64,000 bases of DNA from Sediminispirochaeta bajacaliforniensis DSM 16054 (GTDB lineage Bacteria > Spirochaetota > Spirochaetia > DSM-16054 > Sediminispirochaetaceae): contig NZ_KB899407.1 in NCBI RefSeq assembly GCF_000378205.1, positions 239,295 to 303,294 of the forward strand, written 5' to 3'. The notes under the pieces are model-generated. The model did not search any database and was not told the origin of the DNA. It saw only the letters and a list, made by a program, of their open reading frames with translations. Positions 17,922 through 26,634 of the stretch are shown here, one piece after another (position 1 is the stretch's first letter; each line of letters opens with the position of its first letter). Made by a program: the position numbers and the translations under genes.

Positions 17922-18591
17922 GCTTCATCCGCTGCTTAAGATCCTCCAGCAACAGGTCGGCACTCGTGCCTCTACCGTCTTCCAAGGCTTCGAACTGGCG
18001 CTCCAGATCATCCTTGACCGGGGCATCCAATTCTTCATACGCTTCGTTCTCGGCCTCCATGCGGTCGACCTTTTCGCTGAGTCGATCAAACGCTTCAAAG
18101 GCACTGTTCTGATTAATGCCCTTGATCGTCTCCTGCATTTTCTGCTGAGCCTTGGCCCGCTTTGCCCTGGCAATCAGAAGATTTCTTTTCCTCTGGGCTT
18201 CATCGATTTTTTGTTGAAGCTGGCGAAGGCTCTGCTTCAGCTTCTCCACCGAGTCATGCTGGCCCTCAAGTTGCTCCCGATACTGGGCGGCCTCTCCCAT
18301 ATACTCTTGCTTCCGTAAAAGAGCTTCCTTGGCAAGATCGTCTTTCCCTGCCCGTACCGCAAGCTTTGCCTTTTCTTCCCATTCCCTAGCGGCAGCAATG
18401 GTTTGATTCAATTGACGCTCAAGTTTCTTTTCATCGGCAATGGCACCGGCAACACTTTTTTTCGATTCGATCATCTGCCGATTCATATCGACGATAACCT
18501 GATCAAGCATTTTTTCCGGATCTTCGGCCTTGCTGATCATTTCGTTCAGATTAGATTTAATCATTCGTCTGAATCGTTGGAAGAACCCCAT
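17905..18591 (-). CDS. pspA: PspA/IM30 family protein
   Basis: 228 residues, almost entirely long amphipathic helices, starting with the PspA N-terminal helix MGFFQRFRRMIKSNLNEMIS and the segment EDPEKMLDQVIVDM. PspA/Vipp1 proteins assemble on the inner membrane like ESCRT-III, protect membrane integrity and can bind sigma-54 activators. The gene follows a YbjN-type gene by 21 bases and overlaps a regulator gene. No pspF, pspB or pspC is nearby, so control is probably by other means. Confidence 0.92.
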   Translation of the reverse strand: MGFFQRFRRMIKSNLNEMISKAEDPEKMLDQVIVDMNRQMIESKKSVAGAIADEKKLERQLNQTIAAAREWEEKAKLAVRAGKDDLAKEALLRKQEYMGEAAQYREQLEGQHDSVEKLKQSLRQLQQKIDEAQRKRNLLIARAKRAKAQQKMQETIKGINQNSAFEAFDRLSEKVDRMEAENEAYEELDAPVKDDLERQFEALEDGRGTSADLLLEDLKQRMKHEEPS

Positions 18592-18612
18592 CTACGATTC
18601 TCCTTCTGAATA

Positions 18613-18984
18613 TTATCGGAAATCCGACAGAATTCGGTAATGCTGCGAAAGAGCCAGACCGATCGCATCAAGACAGGCCTGAAATTCTTCGAGATCCATG
18701 GTAGCCGAACGAAGGGTGTCTATCAGAATAACCTCGTCCCCGTTGACACCGTAGGCGCCATGGATCAAATCGGTTGCGTTGAGGTTTAATAATGTCCTGA
18801 AAAATCGTTCCCGGCCGGAAGACGGAACATCCATCACCTTAACCTGCACAATCACCAAGGGGTCATCAAGCATAACCGCAACATTCTCAAGTCCTTTTTC
18901 GGGCTCATGAATAATATAGGTTTTTGCAGCAACCTCTTCATAATTCAGATCAAGGTTTAGAAGGTAACGCTCCACTGCGTTCAT
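18613..18984 (-). CDS. YbjN-like domain protein
   Basis: 123 residues with the alpha/beta pattern of YbjN/type III chaperone-like folds (MNAVERYLLNLDLNYEEV..., IVQVKVMDVP, LLNLNATDLIHGAYGV, EVILIDTLRSATMDLEEFQACLDAI in pieces). E. coli YbjN affects stress resistance and motility, mechanism unknown. In many genomes a gene of this type sits beside pspA, as here, where it lies 21 bases upstream of pspA. It probably acts as a chaperone or adaptor for PspA; this is inference. Confidence 0.75.
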   Translation of the reverse strand: MNAVERYLLNLDLNYEEVAAKTYIIHEPEKGLENVAVMLDDPLVIVQVKVMDVPSSGRERFFRTLLNLNATDLIHGAYGVNGDEVILIDTLRSATMDLEEFQACLDAIGLALSQHYRILSDFR

Positions 18985-18989
18985 TACAT

Positions 18990-19541
18990 CTATCCCAGAA
19001 AAACTTGCCCCGCGTTATCGATGGCAAGGATCGTCTTACATTCGCTACAGCGGAATCTTCCGGATTTTGTCGCCTTGAGCTTTTTGCTGCAGATAGGGCA
19101 TTGGAAAATCTTGGGGAAGACATCCGTCGCACCACTCTTCCCTTCCGAAGAAAAGAATTCGACGGCTTCATTCAGATTATCTTTAATATTGAAAAACTGG
19201 CTGAACCCAAGCAGCTGAAATACCTCATAGACCTTCGGCTGGATCTCCAGCAGAACCAAATCTCCCCCCCGTGGCTTTACCGCCTTGAGGAAAGCAGTGA
19301 AAGATCCAATACCGGTACTGGAAACATAGTTAAGTCCGCCACAGTTGAAAATCAGCCTGGTAAAATTGTGCTCAACTGCTTTCGTTACCCGTTTCTGAAA
19401 GAAGTTGGAATTGTAGGTATCAATATAGCCGGTCAGATAGAGAACCAGGCACCCTTCAACATCATCCACCTTCTGCAGCCGTATTTTAAGACTATCGTCT
19501 TTTTCATCATCGAATCCGGGTACAATATCGTTATTATTCAT
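18990..19541 (-). CDS. STAS-domain anti-sigma antagonist fused to a zinc ribbon
   Basis: About 183 residues. A STAS domain (about 18-115) has the phosphorylatable serines in YVSSTGIGSF, as in SpoIIAA-type anti-anti-sigma factors. After a linker there is a C-terminal zinc ribbon with Cys pairs at about 148/151 and 165/168 (CPIC and CSEC). The ATG used has AGAGGG 6 bases upstream; a TTG two codons earlier is less likely. It is the first gene of a leftward operon with YbjN, PspA and an atypical regulator. The anti-sigma factor it would bind is not in the window. The zinc ribbon is unusual for this family. Confidence 0.85.
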   Translation of the reverse strand: MNNNDIVPGFDDEKDDSLKIRLQKVDDVEGCLVLYLTGYIDTYNSNFFQKRVTKAVEHNFTRLIFNCGGLNYVSSTGIGSFTAFLKAVKPRGGDLVLLEIQPKVYEVFQLLGFSQFFNIKDNLNEAVEFFSSEGKSGATDVFPKIFQCPICSKKLKATKSGRFRCSECKTILAIDNAGQVFLG

Positions 19542-19640
19542 GAGCAACCCTCTATCTTCGTTCTCTTCTCGTTATAGTATGAAGTTACTGATAGTTTGTC
19601 AAATAACCTATGAAGCAATCGGCAAAACAGTGGGCAGTCC

Positions 19641-19669
19641 TTGACCGGCACGTTTCCACGTTCTACAAT
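19641..19669 (+). promoter_or_regulatory. Probable promoter giving a leaderless transcript
   Basis: TTGACC (19641-19646), 17-base spacer, TACAAT (19664-19669). Two ATGs follow at 19673 and 19676, so the expected transcription start (about 7 bases after the -10) falls on the start codon. Confidence 0.5.
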
Positions 19670-19672
19670 ATC

Positions 19673-20152
19673 ATGATGAGACGAAGCTTTCACCATTTTT
19701 TTTCCTTTTTTCTTCCCCTTTTCTGTTTTGCGATTTCTTTTTCCAACGCCCAAACGATAGCTCCCGAAATTGATCTGAAAACGCTCTATCTTTCGGTAAA
19801 TAGTTCACAGCCACCGGAGATCAATCAGAATCAAACATTAGCCATCGATGGGACGGTATCGGCACGAGAGATCCTCCAGCCTGCGGAAGAAGGTTTTATT
19901 GGCCTTTTAGAATTAACCGTAGGAGAATGGGAGGGATTGGAATCGGTTGAAGTGTACCGTTGCTATGTTCAGCTTGAAGGTGATCGTTTTGCTGATATGA
20001 TCCCGGCAGGAAGAACGAGGGAAACAAGTCCAATCGAAATTCCATTAAATACAAAGGTTCTCGTTTTCGGTACGTATATTGGATATTCCGAGGACGCGCA
20101 GGGCAATCGGTATCCTGTCGTATTGGGAAATGCGGTAAGAATTATTAGATAA
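19673..20152 (+). CDS. Small exported protein, unknown function
   Basis: About 159 residues. A basic start (MMRRSFHH), a hydrophobic core and the cleavage-like site FSNAQT make a signal peptide of about 28 residues. The mature part is beta-rich with segments such as TLAIDGTVSAREILQPAEE and KVLVFGTYIGYSEDAQGNRYP, resembling an OB-like periplasmic domain; no named family is recognised. An ATG 21 codons further upstream is open but has neither SD nor signal-peptide logic. No SD precedes the chosen ATG, which lies directly after a promoter. Confidence 0.6.
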   Translation: MMRRSFHHFFSFFLPLFCFAISFSNAQTIAPEIDLKTLYLSVNSSQPPEINQNQTLAIDGTVSAREILQPAEEGFIGLLELTVGEWEGLESVEVYRCYVQLEGDRFADMIPAGRTRETSPIEIPLNTKVLVFGTYIGYSEDAQGNRYPVVLGNAVRIIR

Positions 20153-20165
20153 CGATGAATTCGTG

Positions 20166-21419
20166 TCAAAAAAGAGGGAGCTGCTTTTCATCCACAGGTA
20201 AAGAAGCATAGTCCCTGCCATTACGAGAACCTTCCAAATGAGCTGCTTCGATTACTGCCGAATCGCTATGAAGCATGGCACGATGAAGAACGTGTTCCAG
20301 TTCCCTTACATTTCCCGGCCAATGATGGGCCCTAAGCCGTGCCAAGGCCGCCGCTGAAAGGCGATAATGTCTATTTGCCTCACCTCCTTCAACCCCTTTG
20401 CGGAGAATCACATCTGAAAGTTCTTCTATATCTTCTTTCCGTTCCCGAAGCGGGGGAATATGCAATTCGAGACCGGAAATCCGATAGAAGAGATCCTTCC
20501 GAAACATTCCCCCCTCGGCACGCAAAAATAGATCCTTATTCGTGGCAGCAACAAAACGGACATCGATCTTTCTCCCCCGTCTTGACCCAAGCCTATATAC
20601 CACCTTCTCTTCCAAGATACGAAGGAGTTTCGCCTGCCCGGAAGGCGAGAGCTCACCGATTTCATCGAGAAAAAGGGTTCCACCGTTTGCCAGCTCGAAT
20701 CCTCCGGCCCGATTGACCGCTCCGGTGAAGGCCCCGGCTTCGGTACCGAAAAGTTCCGACTCGATCAAAGTGTCGGGGAGTGCTGCACAATTAAGAATGA
20801 TGAAAGGATCTTTGCATCGTCTGGAAAGTTCATGAATACTCTTTGCAAAAAGCTCCTTACCGGTCCCGCTCTCTCCGAGGATGAGAACAGGAAAAGAGCA
20901 GCGGGCATAACGATGTGCCCGATCCTTCAACCGGGAAATTATCATCGAAGAACCAATAATCGAAGCAAATGCGGGACTTTTCACGCTCAAGGCGTTCTCA
21001 CTTTCATCCAGAAAAGTATATTCAGGAGGATGTTCCTCCAGCTGCCCGTGGCGCTCCGCTCCATTGCCTCTAAGCAACTCGTTGATGGCATCTTTGAGTA
21101 TTTTACTCTCTATGGGTTTTCTTAAAAACTTCTTCACACCCCGCCGTCGGACCTCCTGAGCAAGACCAGGATCGGCGACACCTGAAAGGGCAATAATTTC
21201 GGGATGCTGTTCACAACCGGTAGGCAAGCGATCAAGCAATTCCAAGCCGTTCATATCGGGCAAAAGTATGTCGAGAATGACAATATCCGGCATAAGGCGA
21301 TAATAGGCTTCAAGCCCAGCCGTACCGTTTCTGGCAAGAACTACATGGTAACCGAACAGCATGGAATGAACAACTTCGCCATCATGCAGGTCGTCGTCAA
21401 TATAGAGAATCGTAGTCAT
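20166..21419 (-). CDS. Sigma-54-dependent response regulator without DNA-binding domain
   Basis: 417 residues. Receiver domain (1-120) with acidic pocket (DDD at 8-10), phospho-Asp50 in VILDILLP and the conserved Lys in LRKP at about 101. The AAA+ domain (about 150-385) has Walker A GESGTGKE (182-189), the sigma-54 contact loop GAFTGA (229-234), Walker B LFLDEI and WPGNVRELEHV. After the AAA+ domain only about 25 residues remain, ending in QLPLF, with no Fis-type helix-turn-helix. Such activators (for example H. pylori FlgR, Chlamydia AtoC) act from solution on all sigma-54 promoters. The partner kinase is not in the window. Confidence 0.9.
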   Translation of the reverse strand: MTTILYIDDDLHDGEVVHSMLFGYHVVLARNGTAGLEAYYRLMPDIVILDILLPDMNGLELLDRLPTGCEQHPEIIALSGVADPGLAQEVRRRGVKKFLRKPIESKILKDAINELLRGNGAERHGQLEEHPPEYTFLDESENALSVKSPAFASIIGSSMIISRLKDRAHRYARCSFPVLILGESGTGKELFAKSIHELSRRCKDPFIILNCAALPDTLIESELFGTEAGAFTGAVNRAGGFELANGGTLFLDEIGELSPSGQAKLLRILEEKVVYRLGSRRGRKIDVRFVAATNKDLFLRAEGGMFRKDLFYRISGLELHIPPLRERKEDIEELSDVILRKGVEGGEANRHYRLSAAALARLRAHHWPGNVRELEHVLHRAMLHSDSAVIEAAHLEGSRNGRDYASLPVDEKQLPLF

Positions 21420-21540
21420 GGAAAAATCTTAGTATAAAGACGCTTAATCCCAACAGCGCCCAAAAGCGAGAAACGATCATTATCTAATAAAAACATCATA
21501 AAATTCTAACACAAACGTTAAGTACTCTTAGCTAAAAAAC

Positions 21541-22599
21541 TCAAACCCTACGCTTTCTTTTCCAATTACGATACAACTTGCACGCCTGATAATAGGGTTC
21601 GGGCCCCCGAAATGACGAAGAAATATCACAGCGAAAAAGCTCAAGAAGCAGAGGAAAGAGTTCATGGTCGAGTACTTCGGCAATAGAAGGAGGCGGAGAG
21701 GCAGACAAAAACGAGGGAACCATATGATTCGCGACCAGATAATGAATGCGGCCGATCACTTCTTCATCGAACTCAAGCGAACGAAGAAAACGAACCGCAG
21801 CAGCGGCTCCTATCTGTGCATGTCGGTGAAATTGATTACCCTCCGACCGGTGAGAAGAGGGTTTTCCGCAGTCATGAAGTAAAAGAGCCAGCCCCAGCTC
21901 GGAATCCGCCTTCTTTCGGTGCACAAGTGTGGCAAGTGTATGGTCCCACACATTACCTTCCGGATGAAAATCCTTGCTTTGATGTGTCCTTGCCATACTG
22001 AGAAAGAGCGGCCAATGTTCTTCGATAAAGCCACAGTCAAAAAGGAAACGAAGGCCTCTACCCGGGTGCTCACCGCCAAGCATCAGCATCAAAAGCATCC
22101 GTTGCTCACCCGGAAGCAATTTCAGGCCGGTAAAGCGCTTTGGACCGAACCCCTTCTCGGGCAGTTGATAATCATATCGTGAGAGATAGATGGCAATCTC
22201 CGCAGCATCAAGCCAACTTCCTTCATCCTCAAAATCCACACTAAGCTGCGAGTTTCGGAGGAGAGGATAGCACCCAAAGGGGTCTCGATACCACGCCTTC
22301 CCCGGCATACGTAACAAACGGCCCTGTATTACGGTGCTGGGAGGAGCAACATCGAGAGCATCAACACAACGAAGCATAACTCCACTTTCCCGTCCCATCG
22401 GATACCATATGGCATCGGCCCATTCCGAGCCGGGGAATTCGAGAGATCCCGGCATGCCCGCAAGCTGAGGAAGCGTTGCCTCGGTGCAAGCAATTTGGTA
22501 GCCAGAAGAACTATCACTGCCAAAATAGCCATCCAGGGCACTCCAGAGAACGTAGGCGCTATTATGACCGGCCTCGGCAAGGCATTCGACAGGATCCAT
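21541..22599 (-). CDS. HD-domain protein related to CCA-adding/poly(A) polymerase tail
   Basis: 352 residues. The C-terminal half has an HD metal-dependent phosphohydrolase core: ARTHQSKDFHPEGNVWDHTL, LALLLHDCGKP and later HYLVANHM. The order resembles the head-to-tail arrangement of class II tRNA nucleotidyltransferases, and the segments WLDAAEIAIYLSRYDYQLPEKGF and DPFGCYPLLRN fit that view. The N-terminal part lacks the GGxVRD nucleotidyltransferase signature, so it is unlikely to add CCA. It may be a phosphatase or phosphodiesterase. The ATG is directly followed by DPVECLAEAG; no good SD is visible. Confidence 0.65.
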   Translation of the reverse strand: MDPVECLAEAGHNSAYVLWSALDGYFGSDSSSGYQIACTEATLPQLAGMPGSLEFPGSEWADAIWYPMGRESGVMLRCVDALDVAPPSTVIQGRLLRMPGKAWYRDPFGCYPLLRNSQLSVDFEDEGSWLDAAEIAIYLSRYDYQLPEKGFGPKRFTGLKLLPGEQRMLLMLMLGGEHPGRGLRFLFDCGFIEEHWPLFLSMARTHQSKDFHPEGNVWDHTLATLVHRKKADSELGLALLLHDCGKPSSHRSEGNQFHRHAQIGAAAAVRFLRSLEFDEEVIGRIHYLVANHMVPSFLSASPPPSIAEVLDHELFPLLLELFRCDISSSFRGPEPYYQACKLYRNWKRKRRV

Positions 22600-22652
22600 T
22601 ATATCTCAAAACTACCAACAAAGAGCTCAGCCGGCAAGAGTAGATTTCCTGC

Positions 22653-22681
22653 TTGTACTCGAAAGCATATCCGGCTACACT
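22653..22681 (+). promoter_or_regulatory. Probable promoter of dcd (leaderless)
   Basis: TTGTAC (22653-22658), 17-base spacer, TACACT (22676-22681), then six bases and the ATG at 22688. No SD sequence is present. Confidence 0.45.
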
Positions 22682-22687
22682 GCCAAC

Positions 22688-23230
22688 ATGATTCTCTCGG
22701 GAAACGAAATCAAAAAAAAGCTCGGAAAGCATATCATCATTGAACCATACAATGAAAGGCAGCTGAATCCGAATAGCTACAATCTTAGGCTTCATAACAA
22801 ATTGGTGGTCTATCGAGATCGGCTTTTGGATATGAAGCGTGATAACCCTGCAGACGAAATAACCATTCCGCAGGAAGGTCTTACCCTGGAACCCGGCAGG
22901 TTATACCTAGGAAGGACCATCGAATATACCGAAACCCACCATGCCGTCCCCATGCTCGAGGGGCGCTCTTCCGTTGGAAGGCTGGGATTGTTCATCCATG
23001 TCACGGCAGGTTTCGGCGATGTCGGATTTCGGGGATATTGGACACTGGAAATTTTCTGTGTTCAACCCATTGTCATTTATCCCGCAGTTGAGATTTGCCA
23101 AATTTACTATCACCAGATTTCCGAAGATCATATCGAATATACAGACGGTAAATATCAGGCAAATAGCGGTATTCAGACAAGCCAGCTTTTTAAGGATTTC
23201 GGCACTGTTCCGAATCCCGGCGATTCGTAG
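22688..23230 (+). CDS. dcd: dCTP deaminase
   Basis: 180 residues of the dCTP deaminase/dUTPase trimeric fold. Conserved segments are RQLNPNSYNLRL, the catalytic/nucleotide region EGRSSVGRLGLFIHVTAGFG and the GYWTLEIF strand. The enzyme converts dCTP to dUTP for dTTP synthesis. The Ser/Arg of EGRSSVGR and the Glu in WTLE that act in the family are present. It may be mono- or bifunctional; that cannot be told from the sequence. The extended thymidine kinase gene at 35.4 kb feeds the same dTTP pool. Confidence 0.9.
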   Translation: MILSGNEIKKKLGKHIIIEPYNERQLNPNSYNLRLHNKLVVYRDRLLDMKRDNPADEITIPQEGLTLEPGRLYLGRTIEYTETHHAVPMLEGRSSVGRLGLFIHVTAGFGDVGFRGYWTLEIFCVQPIVIYPAVEICQIYYHQISEDHIEYTDGKYQANSGIQTSQLFKDFGTVPNPGDS

Positions 23231-23368
23231 GACCAATCAAGCGTTATCCTCTTATTACCACCAGGATTCCGGACACTATCAGAAAAATCTCTCAATAATA
23301 CCCATTAATGCAATCATCCATGCTTTTTTTCGCTTTATTTATCATAGACGAAAAAAGGAGAACATATC

Positions 23369-24586
23369 ATGGAAACAACCCAAACAGTATTCGCCGCCCG
23401 TGTGTACTATATGCAAACGGCTCTGGAGGTCCTGGCCAACCTTATGACCACAACTGCGGATATCGACCGTGAATGGAGGCGTTTTTCCCTTGCCGCAGGG
23501 CCTTTCTCCGGAGAAACAAAAAGGAGATTATTTCAAACCGCAAGAGTAGGAAGCATTTTGACGGATCCGGAATCTACCAGGGCTTTCGCAAGGCGCATTG
23601 CACCTAAAGTCGACCTCAACCTAAAGGTCGTACTTGAACATTTTATTACGTATCCGTGGTTTTATACCATCTTTGAGGTAGAAAAAATAGTAGGGGATGG
23701 TTTCCTTATAGCCAAAATACGGGATTCCCACGAAATGCTTTTCAGCAAACCGGCGGAAGCAAAAGCGAGAGAGGGGGGAGGCTGCATGTTAGGGCTTCTT
23801 TTTTTTAACGGCACATGTTTTCAGAGCTGGGGTGAAGTCGTACTACTTGATTCTTTTTTTGAAGGCGACATCCGTTTTTTTGCCCGTACCGCAGCATGCC
23901 GGGAATATGAAGAAAAGGGAATGGAAAGTGCTATTGTTGCTTCTCCTCTGCCTTTTCTATTGCTCAGAGAATTTTCAGAACTTCCCCAAACGCTTTTTCA
24001 TGGAGAAATTGCCAGGGCCTGTTCCTCACAACTCACACTACCATCTGATATCCACTGTCTTATCAATCAATGCCGATGCAAGTGCCAAATATTAGAAAAC
24101 GACAGGTATATCCGGATGTGCCTTGGTGGTAATCTTGTAACGAATCCACCGACTCTTTATCTGGATAAAAAAGACCATTCACTCACGCTGGCAACGTTTA
24201 CCCTCGAAGGGTACCGTAAAGCACGTTTTGCTCTTCTTTCCTCTGTGGAATTTCCGGAAAAACCCCAGCAAGCGGTAAGCAGCGCCATGCAATATGCAGT
24301 TTTTCAGCTTTTCAAGGTTCAACCGTACTGGATGAGTTTTGATGCAACGTTCCTTGCCGATGAACAGGACACAGCTCCTCTCCACTGCCTGGAGAGGGTA
24401 GTGTATTACCGTACCAGAAATGGTAACCTCCCCCCGCCTGACATAGTAGCCGAAGAAAGCGGCCAAGACCAGCGCAGTGCGGAAATATTTCTCAATGCAA
24501 TACAGACCATTTGGGCTGAAGCAGCAACAAAGAAGGCGCCTCCCGAACAGAGAGAATGCACAAACAGGGGAAATTGCGCCGCATAG
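23369..24586 (+). CDS. Uncharacterised 405-residue protein
   Basis: I do not recognise a family. The protein is soluble-looking, rich in aromatic residues, with an N-terminal helical part (VYYMQTALEVLANLMTTTADID) and a Cys-rich spot CRCKC near residue 239. No signal peptide or membrane helix is visible, so it is probably cytoplasmic. The ATG has a good AAAGGAG site. It is followed by 180 AT-rich bases leading to the ridA promoter, so it is a separate transcription unit. Confidence 0.65.
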   Translation: METTQTVFAARVYYMQTALEVLANLMTTTADIDREWRRFSLAAGPFSGETKRRLFQTARVGSILTDPESTRAFARRIAPKVDLNLKVVLEHFITYPWFYTIFEVEKIVGDGFLIAKIRDSHEMLFSKPAEAKAREGGGCMLGLLFFNGTCFQSWGEVVLLDSFFEGDIRFFARTAACREYEEKGMESAIVASPLPFLLLREFSELPQTLFHGEIARACSSQLTLPSDIHCLINQCRCKCQILENDRYIRMCLGGNLVTNPPTLYLDKKDHSLTLATFTLEGYRKARFALLSSVEFPEKPQQAVSSAMQYAVFQLFKVQPYWMSFDATFLADEQDTAPLHCLERVVYYRTRNGNLPPPDIVAEESGQDQRSAEIFLNAIQTIWAEAATKKAPPEQRECTNRGNCAA

Positions 24587-24715
24587 GAAGACGGGCAAAA
24601 TAATAGTAAGACAACAAACAGTACAATAATTTTTTATCACAAAAATCAACAATAACAGGTAAATACGCAAAATTCATACATTATGCATTCAATTTGATAA
24701 TTTTCTATTATTAAT

Positions 24716-24744
24716 TTGACAAAAAAATATTATAGAGATAAAAT
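24716..24744 (+). promoter_or_regulatory. Strong sigma-70 promoter of the ridA-tnaA operon
   Basis: TTGACA (24716-24721), 17-base spacer, TAAAAT (24739-24744), then a short leader with AGGAGG (24754-24759) before the ridA ATG at 24766. The leader is about 15 bases, too short for a TnaC-type peptide. Confidence 0.75.
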
Positions 24745-24765
24745 TTTCTCAACAGGAGGATTTAT

Positions 24766-25149
24766 ATGATAAAACCAATTGTAACCGAAAAAGCTCCGCC
24801 CGCAATAGGCCCTTACTCTCAGGCTGTTGAAACCGATACCCTCATCTTTGTATCGGGACAACTTCCGATTAATCCCGCTACTGGCTGCTTTGCGTCTGCC
24901 GAGATCAAGGGCCAAACACAACAATCCGTAGAGAATGTAAGACAGGTACTACAGGCACGAGGACTCGATTTGGATCGGGTCGTGAAAACAACGGTATTCT
25001 TGAGCGACATGGAAAATTTCACAAGCATGAATGAAGTATATCGAAAGATGTTTGCTCAAGAGCCTGTCCCCGCTCGTTCTGCGGTCGAAGTTTCCCGATT
25101 ACCAAAAGATGCTTTGGTAGAAATTGAGGCAATTGCTACTAAAAACTAA
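24766..25149 (+). CDS. ridA: RidA-family enamine/imine deaminase
   Basis: 127 residues, usual length. Family features are [23 protein letters not shown], the conserved [22 protein letters not shown] end with the imine-binding Arg, and [10 protein letters not shown]. RidA hydrolyses reactive 2-aminoacrylate and related imines to keto acids and ammonia. Here it is the first gene before tnaA. Tryptophanase releases aminoacrylate as an intermediate that becomes pyruvate and ammonia, so RidA plausibly protects PLP enzymes while the operon runs. It has a strong promoter and ideal SD. Confidence 0.93.
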   Translation: MIKPIVTEKAPPAIGPYSQAVETDTLIFVSGQLPINPATGCFASAEIKGQTQQSVENVRQVLQARGLDLDRVVKTTVFLSDMENFTSMNEVYRKMFAQEPVPARSAVEVSRLPKDALVEIEAIATKN

Positions 25150-25178
25150 TTTTCATCATATTTTCATTGGAGTTCATT

Positions 25179-26561
25179 ATGGCAATAAAATACTTACCAG
25201 AACCGTTTAGAATAAAAATGGTTGAAACAATTAAGATGCTTACCCCCGAAGAACGGGAACAAAGGATTGCTGAAGCAAAATACAACCTCTTCAATCTTAA
25301 AGGAAAAGATGTTTATATCGATCTTCTGACCGACAGCGGTACCAATGCAATGAGTCAGGAACAATGGGCCGGCGTCATGAAAGGAGATGAAGCCTATGCC
25401 GGAAGTGCCAGCTATTACAAGCTTATCGAGGCAGCCCAGGATATCACCGGTTATGCATACATCCAGCCGGTCCATCAGGGACGGGCAGCTGAAAAGGTTC
25501 TTTTCGGTATTCTGATGGGAAAAGGCCAGTTTTCGATTTCCAACATGCATTTTGATACAACTAGAGCGCACGTCGAACTTACCGGAGCGAGGGCCATCGA
25601 TTGTGTGGTTTCCGATGCTATGGATCCAGCCAAGCGGGCACCATTCAAAGGGAATATGGACGTTGATAAGCTTGAATCACTAATTAAAAAATACGGAGCC
25701 GAAAAGGTCGCACTTGTCATCATGACCGTTACCAACAATTCGGCAGGAGGGCAACCCGTATCGATGCAAAACATCCGGGAAACGGCATCGGTTTGCAAGA
25801 AATATAATATCAAGTTTTGTATCGATGCAGCACGTTTTGCAGAAAACGCCTTTTTCATCAAGAAGCGGGAAGATGGTTATGGAGATGCTTCGATTAAAGA
25901 TATAACCAATGAAATGTTCTCCTATGCAGATATGTTTACCATGAGTGCAAAAAAAGATGCCATTGTAAACATGGGGGGCCTCATCGGTATAAAGGATGAT
26001 GCTGAACTCTTTTCGGCCTGCAAGGGAAGAACCATATCGTTCGAGGGCTTTATAACCTACGGAGGCCTTTCGGGACGGGATCTTGAAAGCCTTGCGATAG
26101 GCCTTTACGAAGGAATCGATGAAAATCAGTTGCGCTACCGAATCGGCCAAATAGAGTATCTCGCCAGTCGTCTGGATGATGCGGGGATCACCTATCAGGC
26201 ACCGGCCGGGGGGCACGGCATTTTTGTAGATGCAAAGGCCTTGTTGCCCCATATTCCCTATTATGAGTTCCCTGGTCAGGCGCTTGCGGTGGAGCTCTAC
26301 AAAGAAGCCGGTATTCGAACATGCGATATAGGCTCGTACATGCTTGGCAACGATCCCGATACAGGTAAACAACTTCACGCAGAGTTTGAGTTCACCAGGC
26401 TCGCCATTCCCAGAAGGGTCTACACTCAAGCCCACATCGACGTAATGGCAGAAGCATTAATCGAGATAAAGAAGAGGGCAAATAGGGTAAAAGGCTACAA
26501 AATCACCTGGGAACCTCCCGTTTTGCGACATTTCCAGGCAAGCCTTAAGCCTCTTACATAA
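25179..26561 (+). CDS. tnaA: Tryptophanase
   Basis: About 460 residues. A PLP-dependent beta-eliminating lyase that converts L-tryptophan to indole, pyruvate and ammonia. The PLP lysine is in MSAKKDA, and the PLP pocket is in [10 protein letters not shown] and DAARFAEN. It was distinguished from tyrosine phenol-lyase by the FDTT motif (Asp where TPL has Thr) and by [13 protein letters not shown], which matches TnaA (EIGSFLLG) and lacks the TPL-specific Arg. The start is the ATG with GGAG upstream; a TTG four codons earlier is less likely. RidA lies 29 bases upstream and an NSS transporter downstream, forming a tryptophan-catabolic unit. Confidence 0.92.
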   Translation: MAIKYLPEPFRIKMVETIKMLTPEEREQRIAEAKYNLFNLKGKDVYIDLLTDSGTNAMSQEQWAGVMKGDEAYAGSASYYKLIEAAQDITGYAYIQPVHQGRAAEKVLFGILMGKGQFSISNMHFDTTRAHVELTGARAIDCVVSDAMDPAKRAPFKGNMDVDKLESLIKKYGAEKVALVIMTVTNNSAGGQPVSMQNIRETASVCKKYNIKFCIDAARFAENAFFIKKREDGYGDASIKDITNEMFSYADMFTMSAKKDAIVNMGGLIGIKDDAELFSACKGRTISFEGFITYGGLSGRDLESLAIGLYEGIDENQLRYRIGQIEYLASRLDDAGITYQAPAGGHGIFVDAKALLPHIPYYEFPGQALAVELYKEAGIRTCDIGSYMLGNDPDTGKQLHAEFEFTRLAIPRRVYTQAHIDVMAEALIEIKKRANRVKGYKITWEPPVLRHFQASLKPLT

Positions 26562-26571
26562 AAGTAATAAT

Positions 26572-26596
26572 CGGGGCTTTCTCTACGAAGGCCCCG
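26572..26596 (+). terminator. Hairpin between tnaA and the transporter gene
   Basis: A 10-bp stem (26572-26581 with 26587-26596, one G-T pair) with a 5-base loop lies just after the tnaA stop. Only short T runs follow, so it is more likely a partial terminator or mRNA-stabilising element than a full stop. Confidence 0.55.
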
Positions 26597-26634
26597 GTTC
26601 CGCCTTTCTTCTTAAACAATAAAAGGAGAAAAGA

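Noticed and set aside
22590..22605. TATAAT overlapping the ATG of the HD gene as a promoter
   Set aside because: No matching -35 at proper spacing and the start would fall after the ATG; probably chance.
25179..26561. Tyrosine phenol-lyase as an alternative name
   Set aside because: The Thr124- and Arg381-type residues of TPL are Asp and Ile-region residues here, matching tryptophanase.
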